Origin: an uncultured Myxococcales bacterium
GTDB lineage: Bacteria; Myxococcota_A; Bradymonadia; UBA7976; VGTA01
Length of the DNA: 64,000 nucleotides
Assembly (NCBI GenBank): GCA_937146725.1
Contig: CAKZRU010000174.1
Coordinates: 26,033 to 90,032 of the forward strand
Direction of reading: 5' to 3'
A program made the position numbers and the translations under genes. This document shows positions 45,715 to 56,300 of the stretch, piece after piece. Numbering within the stretch: the first letter of the stretch is position 1; each line of letters opens with the position of its first letter. The notes beneath the pieces are model-generated. The model searched no databases. It was given only the letters and a program-made list of their open reading frames with translations, and was not told where the DNA came from.

Positions 45715-47487
45715 ATGCCCAAGTCTTCCTCAAGTTCAGCAAGACAATTCGATGTTTTACCACCTTGGCTTGAAAAACCTTGGGCATTGATTAAAAGAAT
45801 CTTCCTAAACTTATTCTTTGGTCGGCTCATCTATCTAAATTGGCTAAAATCCAATGATCGAGAAATCTCTCGAGCACAGCGTTTAAGAAGTCGAGCGCCT
45901 TCGTGGCTACGCGATAGCCACGTAAAGTTAAAAGCGGCTTTACAAGAATATGAACAAAACGAAGAACAGCATACAATGATGATCGCTGCTCTTGATCAAG
46001 GTCACGATATAGACGATCTGCTTGCTCTTGCGGAAGAAAATGAGGCTCGTTCAAAAATAGCAGGCACTCAAAGTGATGAATCGGCAACCCAAATGTATGA
46101 GGCCATTGATCATGATGAACCTTTTAACCCAAGAACTCAATTTGGTCTAAGACCAGCTGAGCATAACGTTCAAGATCATGATCAGAAGACTAAGCAAACT
46201 CAATTGTATTTAGGTCCAATCGGAGAAGAACGAGATGTTCAACAGGCCATTGACCTTGAAAAATACCGCAAACGTCCTGTTGATCTTGTGCTTGTTTTGA
46301 TTATCTCATGCTTAATGACCATTGGTTTAGTTATGGTTTATTCATCAAGTGTAGTAAAAGCTGGTAGCCCCGGAAGCACGATCAGTGGAGACTCGCTCTT
46401 TTTCTTCAGAAACCAAGCACAGTATATGGGGCTAGGTATTGGTTTAATGTTTCTTGTTTCAAGGATTCCCTATCAAGTCTGGGGCATTGTCTCTATATGG
46501 CTTTTTATCCTCGGTGTGATTGGGCTCTCCTTGGTTTTTTCTCCCTTGGGTAAAAATGTGAATGGAGCCAATCGTTGGATAAATATTGGGATCAATATTC
46601 AGCCAATAGAGTTTGTTAAGTTTACTTGGACTCTTTTGCTTTGTATGTGGTTTGGTGACCGCCAACAAGATATGTCTCTTAAGCGAGCTCTCGTTGTACC
46701 CATTGTTCCTTATGCTTTGGTCATCTTGCTATTAGGATTACAGCCGGACTTTGGAAGTATGGTTTTGACAAGCACCATTCTTGCGACTGCTTTTTTAGTG
46801 AGTGGTGGTAATATAAAAAATAGCTTAAAATGGATTGGCTTATTCATTGGTCTTGGCGGTATTGTCATGTTTTTTAGCTTTAATCACATACAAGATCGAT
46901 TGAACAACTATAGACCATTTTTTGAAACTCCTGAAGATCTTAAAGGAGAAGTTCTCCATAATTTAAAGCAAGCTGTGATCAGCTTTTCGTCGGGTGGATT
47001 CACCGGTTTAGGGGTTGGAGCATCAGGGCAAAAAGAGTACTTTCTTCCAGAAGCTCACACCGATTTTATTTTATCCATTACTGGCGCAGAGTTCGGCTTT
47101 TTAGGTGTTTTCTTTATTGTTTCTCTCTATGTAGCCTTTTTATTGAGATGCATTTATATAGCACGCCGATCTCATGATCTTTTTGGTGCTTTAGTTGTCA
47201 CAGTGAGTGCACTCATGCTTTGCGTACAAGCCTTTATTAACATCAGTATGACAATTGGTTTATTGCCCACCAAAGGTCTGACCCTGCCCCTGATTAGTTA
47301 TGGTGGTTCCTCCATTTTAATCACTTGCTTTTCTTTAGGCGTGATTCTCAATATTTCAAGAGCAGCCTACCCAAGTCGTTTTGGATTATATTTATTACTT
47401 GCGCTCAGTCGTATAAACATCTTCCCACAGTTTATGAAATGGCTCGATCGGACCTTTCCTATTCCCCCCGTTCGTCCAAGGGGATAA
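45715..47487 (+). CDS. ftsW: FtsW, septal glycosyltransferase with long cytoplasmic N-terminal extension
   Basis: A SEDS-family glycan polymerase acting with FtsI at the septum. The SEDS core begins at about residue 186 with ten predicted membrane helices. It includes GKNVNGANRWI, IQPIEFVKF, LLGLQPDFGS, AHTDFILS and ISYGGSSIL. The first ~185 residues are hydrophilic, charged and Gln/Glu/Asp-rich, with no recognised domain, making the protein 590 aa against 414 in E. coli. GGAGG lies before the ATG, supporting this long start. The extension would lie in the cytoplasm, where it could contact FtsZ, FtsA or MurG; that is speculation. Confidence 0.94.
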   Translation: MPKSSSSSARQFDVLPPWLEKPWALIKRIFLNLFFGRLIYLNWLKSNDREISRAQRLRSRAPSWLRDSHVKLKAALQEYEQNEEQHTMMIAALDQGHDIDDLLALAEENEARSKIAGTQSDESATQMYEAIDHDEPFNPRTQFGLRPAEHNVQDHDQKTKQTQLYLGPIGEERDVQQAIDLEKYRKRPVDLVLVLIISCLMTIGLVMVYSSSVVKAGSPGSTISGDSLFFFRNQAQYMGLGIGLMFLVSRIPYQVWGIVSIWLFILGVIGLSLVFSPLGKNVNGANRWINIGINIQPIEFVKFTWTLLLCMWFGDRQQDMSLKRALVVPIVPYALVILLLGLQPDFGSMVLTSTILATAFLVSGGNIKNSLKWIGLFIGLGGIVMFFSFNHIQDRLNNYRPFFETPEDLKGEVLHNLKQAVISFSSGGFTGLGVGASGQKEYFLPEAHTDFILSITGAEFGFLGVFFIVSLYVAFLLRCIYIARRSHDLFGALVVTVSALMLCVQAFINISMTIGLLPTKGLTLPLISYGGSSILITCFSLGVILNISRAAYPSRFGLYLLLALSRINIFPQFMKWLDRTFPIPPVRPRG

Positions 47488-47555
47488 CATAAACTAAACC
47501 AAAGACCTTTCGGTTCTCCTCAAGAACAGAATTAATAAGTTTTGGAAAGCATTTC

Positions 47556-48479
47556 ATGTCAAATCAAGAAACTCAAAAGCATATTGTTGTTTTAGCCGGT
47601 GGACCTTCGGCTGAACGTGAGGTCAGTCTTTCTACGGGAAAAGCCATTGAAAAAGCTTTAAATACCTTGGCATATCGAGTCAGTATGATCGACCCAGATC
47701 AAAACTTGGGTGAACAATTAACTCAGCTAAAACCCGACCTAGTGTTTAATGCTTTACATGGTACCTATGGTGAAGATGGAGTGATTCAAGGCCTTTTAGA
47801 GTGGCTTAACATCCCTTATACAGGCTCTGGCCTTAAAGCGAGTGCCGTGGCTATGGATAAGGCAATGAGTCGAACCTTGTTTAAAAGTGTTGATTTACCT
47901 GTGGCTGATGCTCTTGTATGGCAATATGGCCAAATGCTTCCACCAAGCCAAGATCTTCCAGCCGGACCTTGGATTGTCAAGCCCACTAATGAGGGGTCAA
48001 GTGTTGGCTTAGATCGCTGTAGTAACTATGAAGAATTAATCCAAATTTTAAATGCTAAAGACCAACATGGACCAAAAGATTGGCTCATTGAAACATTTTG
48101 CTCTGGTGTTGAGCTTTCTATTGTCATTTTTGATCATGAAGTTTGGGGCAGTGTTGAAATCTCACCTAGCAGTGGTCTTTATGACTATGAAGCCAAGTAT
48201 GTTCGTAATGATACCCAATACTATTGTCCGCCTAGACTTCCTAAAAACATTTTAGCTAGACTTGAAGCCTATGCACTTAAGGCCTATCAAGTCTTGGAAT
48301 GTCGTGGGGTGTGTCGAGTTGATTTTATCACAGACCAAAAGAATGATATTATTTTGGAACTTAATACTTTACCCGGAATGACCGCAACCAGTCTTGTGCC
48401 CAAAGTCGCTGCTCAAAAAGGCTATACCTTTGAGGATCTTGTGCAAAAGATCATTCACTCTGCCATAAAGGAGCACTAA
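47556..48479 (+). CDS. ddl: D-alanine--D-alanine ligase
   Basis: ATP-grasp ligase making the D-Ala-D-Ala dipeptide used by MurF. The 307-aa length matches DdlB (306). Motifs include AGGPSAEREVSLSTG at the N terminus, HGTYGEDG, the ATP-grasp GSSVGL loop and VDFITD...ELNTLPGMT near the C terminus. It starts 68 nt after ftsW and ends 1 nt before ftsQ, as in the E. coli ddlB-ftsQ-ftsA order. Confidence 0.96.
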   Translation: MSNQETQKHIVVLAGGPSAEREVSLSTGKAIEKALNTLAYRVSMIDPDQNLGEQLTQLKPDLVFNALHGTYGEDGVIQGLLEWLNIPYTGSGLKASAVAMDKAMSRTLFKSVDLPVADALVWQYGQMLPPSQDLPAGPWIVKPTNEGSSVGLDRCSNYEELIQILNAKDQHGPKDWLIETFCSGVELSIVIFDHEVWGSVEISPSSGLYDYEAKYVRNDTQYYCPPRLPKNILARLEAYALKAYQVLECRGVCRVDFITDQKNDIILELNTLPGMTATSLVPKVAAQKGYTFEDLVQKIIHSAIKEH

Positions 48480-48480
48480 C

Positions 48481-49575
48481 ATGCCTTATGCTCCCGAACC
48501 TAAGTTTACTGATCCTAATCTGCCCATAAATCAACCAAGGTCTAATCCTTCACAGCAGCTCAGCCACCGTCCACAGTCTGATCGTAAACATATCGAACCG
48601 AAATTAGTGTCTAACTCTATTCCCGAAGTTCTTAAGCTTGAAGATAGCACCGATAATGAGTACCAACAAAACTCAGATCATCCATCAGAAACAATAAAAA
48701 CAGGCGATACCGCTTTGTCGGAATCGGTTATAAATGACAACTTGTCTGTAGACTCAAAAAACGAATCTACTTTATTTTCTAGTCAAGATAATGACAGCGA
48801 GCAAGCAAGTGATCTTAATCTGAGATTTCTTTTTTTTAATTGGGTCTTTGGGATCATTGTTCTTTTCCTCTTGGGGGATGCCTTTGTCAGTTTATCCATT
48901 TTTCAGCTTAAAACATTAGAGGTGGAGGGACTAGAACAAGTCTCTAGTCAAGAGCTGAATGTAAAAATTGAGTTGGATCAATTACATCCACTCATTATAA
49001 ATCCTAAACTTAATGATATCGAAGAACGGGTCTTAAGCCATCCTTGGATTAAGGAGGCTCAAGCCTCATTAACTTGGCAAGGACATATTAGGCTCGAAGT
49101 GACTGAGCATAAAGCAAAAGCAATTGCTGTGCTTGATGAACTTAAAGTTGTTAATGCTGATGGTCAGCCCTTTGCCAGCATACTCCCCTCAGAAATCCAA
49201 GACCTTCCTTTGATCAGTGGCTTACCCCCAGAAATATTTAATCGTTCTAAAAAAGAAGAACTAATTGGTCAGTATTGGTTGAGTCAGGGGATTAAACTTG
49301 CTCAACAGATCAAAAGTATAGGCCTCGATAAACAGCGAAAATTAAGCGATATTCATATTTCAGAAACAGGACGCTATGAAATTATGCTTGATAAGATAAG
49401 GATTTCACTAGGTCTTGATATGCTGAAAGAACGTTTGATTGAGGTTGAAAAAATCCTTAATCAACTTGACAGTAAGGGTGTGACTGCAGCTTACATTTTG
49501 TTAAGTGATGATTTAAATCGTGCCATTGTCAAAGAGATCCCTATTACAGCAGATGACACAGAATCGCTCAAATGA
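48481..49575 (+). CDS. ftsQ: FtsQ cell-division protein with POTRA domain
   Basis: A bitopic division protein. About 115 hydrophilic, Ser/Asn/Gln-rich cytoplasmic residues precede a membrane helix at about 118-140. A POTRA domain starts at FQLKTLEVEGLEQVS, followed by the beta domain of FtsQ/DivIB. The 364-aa length exceeds E. coli FtsQ (276), mainly through the N-terminal part. It recruits FtsL and FtsB and controls FtsWI activation. AAGGAG precedes the ATG; ddl ends 1 nt upstream and ftsA begins 35 nt downstream. Identification combines topology, POTRA pattern and position. Confidence 0.9.
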   Translation: MPYAPEPKFTDPNLPINQPRSNPSQQLSHRPQSDRKHIEPKLVSNSIPEVLKLEDSTDNEYQQNSDHPSETIKTGDTALSESVINDNLSVDSKNESTLFSSQDNDSEQASDLNLRFLFFNWVFGIIVLFLLGDAFVSLSIFQLKTLEVEGLEQVSSQELNVKIELDQLHPLIINPKLNDIEERVLSHPWIKEAQASLTWQGHIRLEVTEHKAKAIAVLDELKVVNADGQPFASILPSEIQDLPLISGLPPEIFNRSKKEELIGQYWLSQGIKLAQQIKSIGLDKQRKLSDIHISETGRYEIMLDKIRISLGLDMLKERLIEVEKILNQLDSKGVTAAYILLSDDLNRAIVKEIPITADDTESLK

Positions 49576-49610
49576 GCTACGCTTTTAGTTTTAACGAAGT
49601 GAGATAAAAA

Positions 49611-50888
49611 ATGGAAAGTGGAATTGTTGGTATTGATATTGGAGCGACAAATATCAAGGGTGCTTTAGGGCTCACCGACCAAAAGCGCGAGTATATTGAT
49701 ATCATTGCAGTCACTATTCTCCCTTCGATTGGTTTACAAGATGGAACGATTATCTATCGAGATAAGTTATTACAAGCCATTAAACATGCGATTGAAAGAT
49801 TAAAAAAACACGCTCAATGTAATATCGAACAAGTCATTATCAGTATTTCAAGTCGTCACTTTTACACTCTTGATGTGTCTAGCACGGTTAAGGTCTTAGA
49901 GGGACGAGTCACTCACAAAGATGTACTCGCCGTTGTGTCTGCTTGCCATCAAGATGCAGAAAAATTACAAGCGACTCAAACAGGCTATCATATTTCTCAT
50001 ACCTTGCCTCAAGACTTCCTTTTAGATCATGAATTAAGCCAAGATGCCCCATGGTCAAAACCGGCCCTTGAGTTAGGCATTCAGGCCCTTCTTCTATATG
50101 GACATCGAGAAACTTTAAATCAGATTTGGTACTTAAATCCTTCATTGCAGGCCCCCATATTAGATGTGACTTGTGACTTATTAGCTCAAGCAGAAGGCCT
50201 AATTAATCAAGAGAATATACCCGCTTATCAATCGATCCTTGATATAGGAAGCGAAACCACTAAAATATTAATCACTAAGCAGGGAAAACCTATCTTTTTC
50301 TATTGCCGTCAGCAAGGCGGTATTCATATTACTCAAGAAATCCAGCGTCAATTTAAGATCGCCGATTTTGATGAGGCCGAGCATATTAAATTGACTTATG
50401 GCCGAGTCTATATTGATGCAGATGAGCGTAATGAAGAACGTATCCCGATTCATGGTGATGGACCGGTGAGATATGTACGACAGGAATCTCTTTCTCGGAT
50501 TTTAGAACGCACAATCACAGAAAATCTCAGTGCATTACGAGTACGACTTGAAGAAGCTGGCGTTGCAAACCTACTAAATCATGGCATTCTTTTAACGGGT
50601 GGAACTGCTAATATTCCTCGAATTACTGATCTTGCCAACGATATACTACAGGCCAAAGTACGTTTAGGACGTCCCCAACAAAAGGGGGTCAATGATTTGG
50701 TTTATAAACCTCAATTTTCCACCGTATATGGACTTGTGGTTTATGGCCTACTCAACAAACATGATCAGTGGTTTAGCTCATGGCAAAGAAAACTCAAAGA
50801 GATTCCCATGCCGACCAGATACCAAAGCAAGCAAAAAACGCTATCAATGGCAAGCTTGAGTGCTTTATGGAATCGAAACTCTGAATAA
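49611..50888 (+). CDS. ftsA: FtsA, actin-like FtsZ membrane anchor
   Basis: An actin/Hsp70-fold ATPase that tethers FtsZ to the inner membrane. The phosphate-1 loop is VGIDIGATNIKG near the N terminus. SILDIGSETTKILI marks phosphate-2, and GILLTGGTANIPRI the adenosine motif. The 425-aa length matches E. coli FtsA (420). The C terminus (MASLSALWNR) could be the amphipathic membrane-binding helix. The Shine-Dalgarno is weak. It lies between ftsQ and ftsZ as usual, though 263 nt separate it from ftsZ. Confidence 0.93.
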   Translation: MESGIVGIDIGATNIKGALGLTDQKREYIDIIAVTILPSIGLQDGTIIYRDKLLQAIKHAIERLKKHAQCNIEQVIISISSRHFYTLDVSSTVKVLEGRVTHKDVLAVVSACHQDAEKLQATQTGYHISHTLPQDFLLDHELSQDAPWSKPALELGIQALLLYGHRETLNQIWYLNPSLQAPILDVTCDLLAQAEGLINQENIPAYQSILDIGSETTKILITKQGKPIFFYCRQQGGIHITQEIQRQFKIADFDEAEHIKLTYGRVYIDADERNEERIPIHGDGPVRYVRQESLSRILERTITENLSALRVRLEEAGVANLLNHGILLTGGTANIPRITDLANDILQAKVRLGRPQQKGVNDLVYKPQFSTVYGLVVYGLLNKHDQWFSSWQRKLKEIPMPTRYQSKQKTLSMASLSALWNRNSE

Positions 50889-50980
50889 AAGCATTTGATT
50901 TCAAGTGCTTAAACCAAGTCAACCCATGTAAATATAAAGATAAACTGTACTTAAAAAAGCTGATTTATGCTTAGGCCCTT

Positions 50981-51051
50981 TATAATAAATACTGAACAAA
51001 GAATGAGTATTATATCAGATTGTCTTTATCTACATAAAATGATTATATAAT
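50981..51051 (+). promoter_or_regulatory. Candidate ftsZ promoter region with two TATAAT boxes
   Basis: Perfect TATAAT hexamers occur at 50981-50986 and 51046-51051 in the 263-bp gap between ftsA and ftsZ. Neither has a good -35 at 16-18 nt. The gap itself suggests ftsZ has its own transcription start, as in many bacteria. Confidence 0.3.
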
Positions 51052-51151
51052 GAGGCCCTGTCAATTCTGTAAATGTAGCTATACATTGGTCTTGACTGTG
51101 AGCAGAGACAGCAGATTAAACAATACTCATTTCCCTAGATCGAGGTGACAA

Positions 51152-53071
51152 ATGTTGGAATATGTCAACCAAGGTACTGCACAAATTAGAGTCTTTGGAG
51201 TTGGTGGCGGTGGCTCAAATGCAGTTGACTGCATGATCAACGAAGCTAGTGTCGGATTAGATGGCATTACTTTTATTTGCTCAAATACTGATGCGCAGGC
51301 CTTGCAACGTTCCAATGCACCAATCAAGATTCAACTTGGTATTGAAATTACTGGTGGGCTAGGGGCAGGAGCTAATCCCGAAATCGGTGAAAAGTCAGCC
51401 TTGGCCGACCAAGGTCGCATCGAAGAAGTCTTAGCTGGTGCTGACATGGTCTTTATTACCGCTGGTATGGGTGGTGGAACGGGTACTGGAGCAGCGCCCG
51501 TTGTGGCTCAAATCGCTAAGAGTATGGGAATTTTGACGGTTGCTGTGGTGACTAAGCCTTTAAAAATTGAAGGTCAGCATCGCATGAGAAGTGCCGAGCG
51601 AGGAATCGCTGAGCTACGTAAGCATGTTGACTCTTTAATCGAGATTCCTAACCAGCGCTTACTTGGTCAAACCGAAGGTCTTGGTTTAAACCAAACTTTT
51701 GCTTTTGCGAATCGTGTTTTGATCGATGCCGTTAAGGGCATTACCGAGATTATTACTTGTAGTGGTGTGATTAATGTCGACTTTGCCGATGTAAAAGCCA
51801 TCATGTCTAACCAAGGTTCTCCAAGCGCCCTAATGGGTACCGGAGTAGGGCGTGGTGAAAAACGAGCGCTTGCCGCCGCTGCAGCAGCGATTTCTAGCCC
51901 TCTACTCAATCATGATATTTCAGGAGCCAGTTCTGTTCTTATGAACTTTACAGGCGGAAATAGCATGAGCTTGGATGAAATTCATGAGGCCGCCTCTACG
52001 ATCACTCAAAAGATCTCAGGAGAGCCGGTTGTCATCTTAGGTATGGTGGTTAATGAAGATGATTTTGATGAGGAAACCATGAAGGTAACGGTGATTGCCA
52101 CCGGCTTCCCCGAAATGGACTTTGATGATCACTTTGATGCACCACAGATCAAATCAGGTTCACCTTATGATCGTAAGCAATCTCGCCTACCTTACAATAT
52201 GAACTCAAACCCACCTGCAAACTCCAATGAAGCTATAATCTCAAGAGAAGCTGCATATAAAAGTAATGCTTTGAGCACTAATCCACCAATGCTCAATAGT
52301 TCTTCGTCCTCATCATCATCAGATGAGCATCCACGCTGGACAAACGAAGTCCCCAATATGGTGCAAGAGGCACAAGAAGCTCCCAGAAACTCTGATATTG
52401 CTCCACAGGATCACTATGCCCAATCTCCTTCACAACCCATGCGGGCATATCAACATGTAAACTCTTCTGGACCGAGCTATCAACGAACAAACCAAATCTC
52501 GGCTCCGGCATCGACTTACTCTGAACCTAAAACACGTGCAGTCAGTTATCCCGAAAAAAATTATCAGGAATCGGTGCGCCAACCTAATAGTTATGAAGGA
52601 CGTTCTCGCGGAGGTGCACCCTATAACCAAGAGGCCCGCCCAAATGCTTATGAACATGCGCCTGCTTATCCGGTTAACAATGCTTATGCTCAAAATAGTC
52701 AAAGACAAAATCCTAGAGCTCAACACGGCAGTGGTGGCTATCAAGAAGCTCAACAAGCTCGTTCTAACTCAAATCTAGCCAACTCAAATCAAGCCACTCC
52801 AAGAGCGTCCACACAAAGATCAGCTCATAGCAATGTTGATCGGAGTTATCGGACAAACGCCCAACGCAGATCTTATGAGTCTCGGGACCGTAAACCACAG
52901 TTTTCTTCACTAACTCCAGTCGCACCGATGGGACGTTCTGATGATGAGTGGGGTGCACGTTCGGCACGCCAAAGTGGTTCTTATCAACAGGTGAACTTAC
53001 AAGAAAACAATACCCAAGACTATGATTCAATTGGAACAAACCCAAACAACTCAGGAAATCATCGTAAGTAA
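51152..53071 (+). CDS. ftsZ: FtsZ with very long low-complexity C-terminal tail
   Basis: The bacterial tubulin that forms the Z ring. The GTPase core covers about residues 8-318, with GGGTGTG at 107-113 and the T7-loop segment [13 protein letters not shown] intact. The remaining ~320 residues are a low-complexity tail rich in Ser, Asn, Gln, Tyr, Arg, Pro and Ala, with a run of Ser near 385. This is far longer than the usual linker (about 50 in E. coli). The extreme C terminus ([10 protein letters not shown]) lacks the conserved DxPxFxR-type peptide that binds FtsA and ZipA, and I find no clear copy upstream. GAGGTGA precedes the ATG. Core identity is certain; tail function is unknown. Confidence 0.97.
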   Translation: MLEYVNQGTAQIRVFGVGGGGSNAVDCMINEASVGLDGITFICSNTDAQALQRSNAPIKIQLGIEITGGLGAGANPEIGEKSALADQGRIEEVLAGADMVFITAGMGGGTGTGAAPVVAQIAKSMGILTVAVVTKPLKIEGQHRMRSAERGIAELRKHVDSLIEIPNQRLLGQTEGLGLNQTFAFANRVLIDAVKGITEIITCSGVINVDFADVKAIMSNQGSPSALMGTGVGRGEKRALAAAAAAISSPLLNHDISGASSVLMNFTGGNSMSLDEIHEAASTITQKISGEPVVILGMVVNEDDFDEETMKVTVIATGFPEMDFDDHFDAPQIKSGSPYDRKQSRLPYNMNSNPPANSNEAIISREAAYKSNALSTNPPMLNSSSSSSSSDEHPRWTNEVPNMVQEAQEAPRNSDIAPQDHYAQSPSQPMRAYQHVNSSGPSYQRTNQISAPASTYSEPKTRAVSYPEKNYQESVRQPNSYEGRSRGGAPYNQEARPNAYEHAPAYPVNNAYAQNSQRQNPRAQHGSGGYQEAQQARSNSNLANSNQATPRASTQRSAHSNVDRSYRTNAQRRSYESRDRKPQFSSLTPVAPMGRSDDEWGARSARQSGSYQQVNLQENNTQDYDSIGTNPNNSGNHRK

Positions 53072-53394
53072 GACTTAGCAGTGGCTTGAACTGCGGCTTG
53101 AATCGTAATTTGAACCGTAACTTGAACCGAGTACTTTAGGCGTTAAACATAACTTGCACTAGGTTTAAGAAACTTTTCAAAAAAGAGATTTTTTTATGTA
53201 CCACCTCGTTGCTCTGAGGGGTTATAAATAAGACAGCAAGTTTAACCTGATATGTCGTTCATAGTTTAGCTTTTGCATCTATAAGACTCACTAAGAGTGC
53301 TTATAAATGAGTGCACTGCCACTATAACTGCGTTAGTGTAATTTGCAGATCTTGTTTTGCCCGTTTACATACTTTTTCTTTGTGAGTTAATCAT
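53072..53394. other. 323-bp gap between ftsZ and dnaE
   Basis: Holds a degenerate 12-bp repeat at the ftsZ end and AT-rich DNA that presumably contains the dnaE promoter. A short imperfect hairpin near 53202-53223 lacks a T-tract. No ORF or RNA gene is seen. Confidence 0.5.
53083..53130 (+). repeat. Degenerate 12-bp tandem repeat, four units
   Basis: Units GGCTTGAACTGC, GGCTTGAATCGT, AATTTGAACCGT and AACTTGAACCGA lie head to tail 11 nt after the ftsZ stop. All share TTGAA. Confidence 0.7.
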
Positions 53395-56300
53395 ATGCCA
53401 AGGCCTTTTGTTCATCTCCATGTTCACAGTCATTACAGCTTGCTTTGTGGTGCTATTAGGCTCAAAAAATTATTTCCTAGACTCAAAGAATTGGGCATGG
53501 ACAGCATTGCACTGACCGATCGTAGCCAAATGTTTGGTGCTGTTGACTTTCAACTACAATGCAAAAAAGCAGGAGTGAAACCAATTTTTGGAACAGAACT
53601 CTTGTATCTACCCAGTCTTGACAGCTCTGAGTCCGGATCCCATTTGGTCTGTTTAGCGATGAATACGGCTGGATATAAAAGCCTTAGATATTTGAGCAGT
53701 AAGTCATATTTAGATGGTCAAAACACACAAGGCCCTCACATCGATTGGAAGATGCTTCAAGACAATCATGAAGGTCTCATTGTTCTTTCGGGTGGTGTTT
53801 TAGGCGTTATTGAACGTGCTTTAATTGAAGAGGGCGAAGCTGAGGCCGAACAGTTAGCACTTCGCTTTGATCAACTCTTAGGCAGAGGGCAGTTTTTCTT
53901 GGAGGTTCAAGCTCTTAAAACCAATCGGCAAGAGCGTATTAATCAGTTTTTTCAGAAACTTAACCAAAAACATGGCCTACCGCTTGTAGCAACCAATGAA
54001 GCTTATTACATGCACCAAGAGGATGCTCGTAACTATAAAGTCTTATCTTGTATTTCAAATGCGCAAAATCTACGAGAATACGAAGATGAGTTTACCTTAA
54101 GTGATCAGCATTGGCTTAAGGATGGTGATACGATTGCCTCTCAACTTGGGCCCGATTTTGATGAAGCCATCAATAATACCTTGGAAATTGCCCAGCGTTG
54201 CGACTTTAAGATCCCCTTAGGTGATGTCTTTCTACCCGACTTTAAGGTGCCCGAAGAACATAATGTACAGTCTTTTTTGCGACACTGTTCTCATGAAGGT
54301 TTAAAGGAACGCTTTGCCGAATTTGATAAGGCAGATAAGGTTTATGATATTGCCGAATATGAAGATCGACTTAATGTTGAGCTTGATATCATCATTACCA
54401 TGGACTTTCCGGGTTACTTCTTGATCGTTCAAGATTTTATTAATTGGGCCAAAGACCAAGGGATTCCAGTGGGTCCAGGACGTGGTTCAGGTGCCGGCTC
54501 CTTAGTGGCTTATGCCCTAAGAATCACCGACATTGATCCATTACCTTATGGCCTACTTTTTGAACGTTTTCTCAATCCTGAACGTGTGTCAATGCCGGAC
54601 TTTGACATCGACTTTTGCATGAATCGCCGCGGAGAAGTCATCGAGTATGTGACTCACAAATATGGAGAAATGAATGTTGGTCAGATCGCTACATATGGAG
54701 CTTTAAAAGCCAAAGGAGTCATCAAAGATGTAGGACGTGTTTTAGGGTTTCATTACAATGACACTGACCGACTAAGTAAGTTGATTCCTGATCAATTGGG
54801 GATTACCCTTGAGCAATCTTTGGTGGAAGAACCAAGATTAGCCAAGATGTATGAAGATGATCGGCAAATTAAAGACTTAATTGATATTGCTAAATCTCTT
54901 GAGGGCCTACATCGAAATGTTGGTATGCACGCTGCGGGAATTGTCATTGGTGATGAACCTCTTTGGCACTACTGTCCGGTTTTTAGAGGAGCGAATCAAG
55001 AACTTGTCACCCAATTCGCCAAGGAAGAAGTAGAGCTTGCGGGCTTAGTCAAGTTTGACTTTTTAGGTTTAAAAACTCTCACAGTTATTCAAGATGCTGT
55101 TGATCTAGTTAATCTACATCGACCCGCTGATGATCATCTTGATGTTTATACCCTACCTCTTACCGATCCTGGAGTATATAAGCTCATCAGTAGTGGTGAA
55201 ACTGAAGGGGTTTTCCAGCTTGAATCTACCGGATTTCAAGGCCTATTAAAAAAGCTGAAACCTGACGTCTTTGAAGATATTGTTGCGGCGGTTGCCTTAT
55301 ATCGTCCGGGTCCCTTAGGCTCGGGTATGCTTGATACCTTTATTAATCGTAAACATGGACTTGAGGAAATCATTTACCCGCATGACTTGTTGGCTGGTAT
55401 TCTCAAAGAAACCTATGGAGTCATCGTATACCAAGAACAGGTTATGCAGATTGCTCAGGTGATGGCGGGCTTTACTCTTGGCGCTGCGGACTTACTTCGC
55501 CGTGCTATGGGTAAAAAGAAAATGGATGTCATGGCGCAACAGCGCGAGGTTTTTGCTGAGGGCGCTTCTAAAAATGGGGCCTCACGTGCAAAAGCAGATG
55601 AGATTTTTGACCTTATGGAGTTATTTGCTCAATATGGTTTTAATAAATCTCACTCAGCCGCTTATGCCTTACTCACCTATCATACTGCCTTTCTAAAGGC
55701 ACATTATCCGGCTGAGTTTATGGCAGCTGTACTCACCAATGACAGTGATACTGCAGAAAAAGTAGCCAAGGGCGTTAGAAATGCATTAAAGATGGGGCTG
55801 AGTATTTCGCCACCCTCAATCAACCGCTCCTCACGAGCCTTTACCGGTTATGAGCGAGAAGTCATCTTTGGTCTTGGTGGTATTAAAGGCATGGGGGCAA
55901 GCGCTGTAGACTCGATTATATCCACAAGAAATGAAGGCGGTCCATTTAGTTCCTTTGAAGATTTCTGTAACCGAGTGAACTTACAAAAAGTCTCAAAGCG
56001 CACCATTGAAACCCTTGTTCAAGTGGGTGCCTTTGATGAGTTTGGCTCACCCCGAAAGCGCTTACATGCTGCGATTGAAAAAGTGGTTGCTCGTGCTCAG
56101 AAAACTCAAAAAGATGCGGCTTCGGGACAAAATGATATGTTCTCGATGTTTTCAAGTGCGAGTCCAGATCCAAGCACAGATGACGATATTCTTGCTGAGT
56201 TTGAGGATATTGGTGAATGGAACATGAAAAAGCTCCTCGAGGTCGAAAAGGCTTTGCTTGGCTACTATGTTAGTGGTCACCCTCTTGATCGCTTTGCTTC

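Noticed and set aside
53202..53223. Short hairpin before dnaE (CCTC/GAGG)
   Set aside because: Only four strong pairs with mismatches and no T-run; no evidence it is functional.
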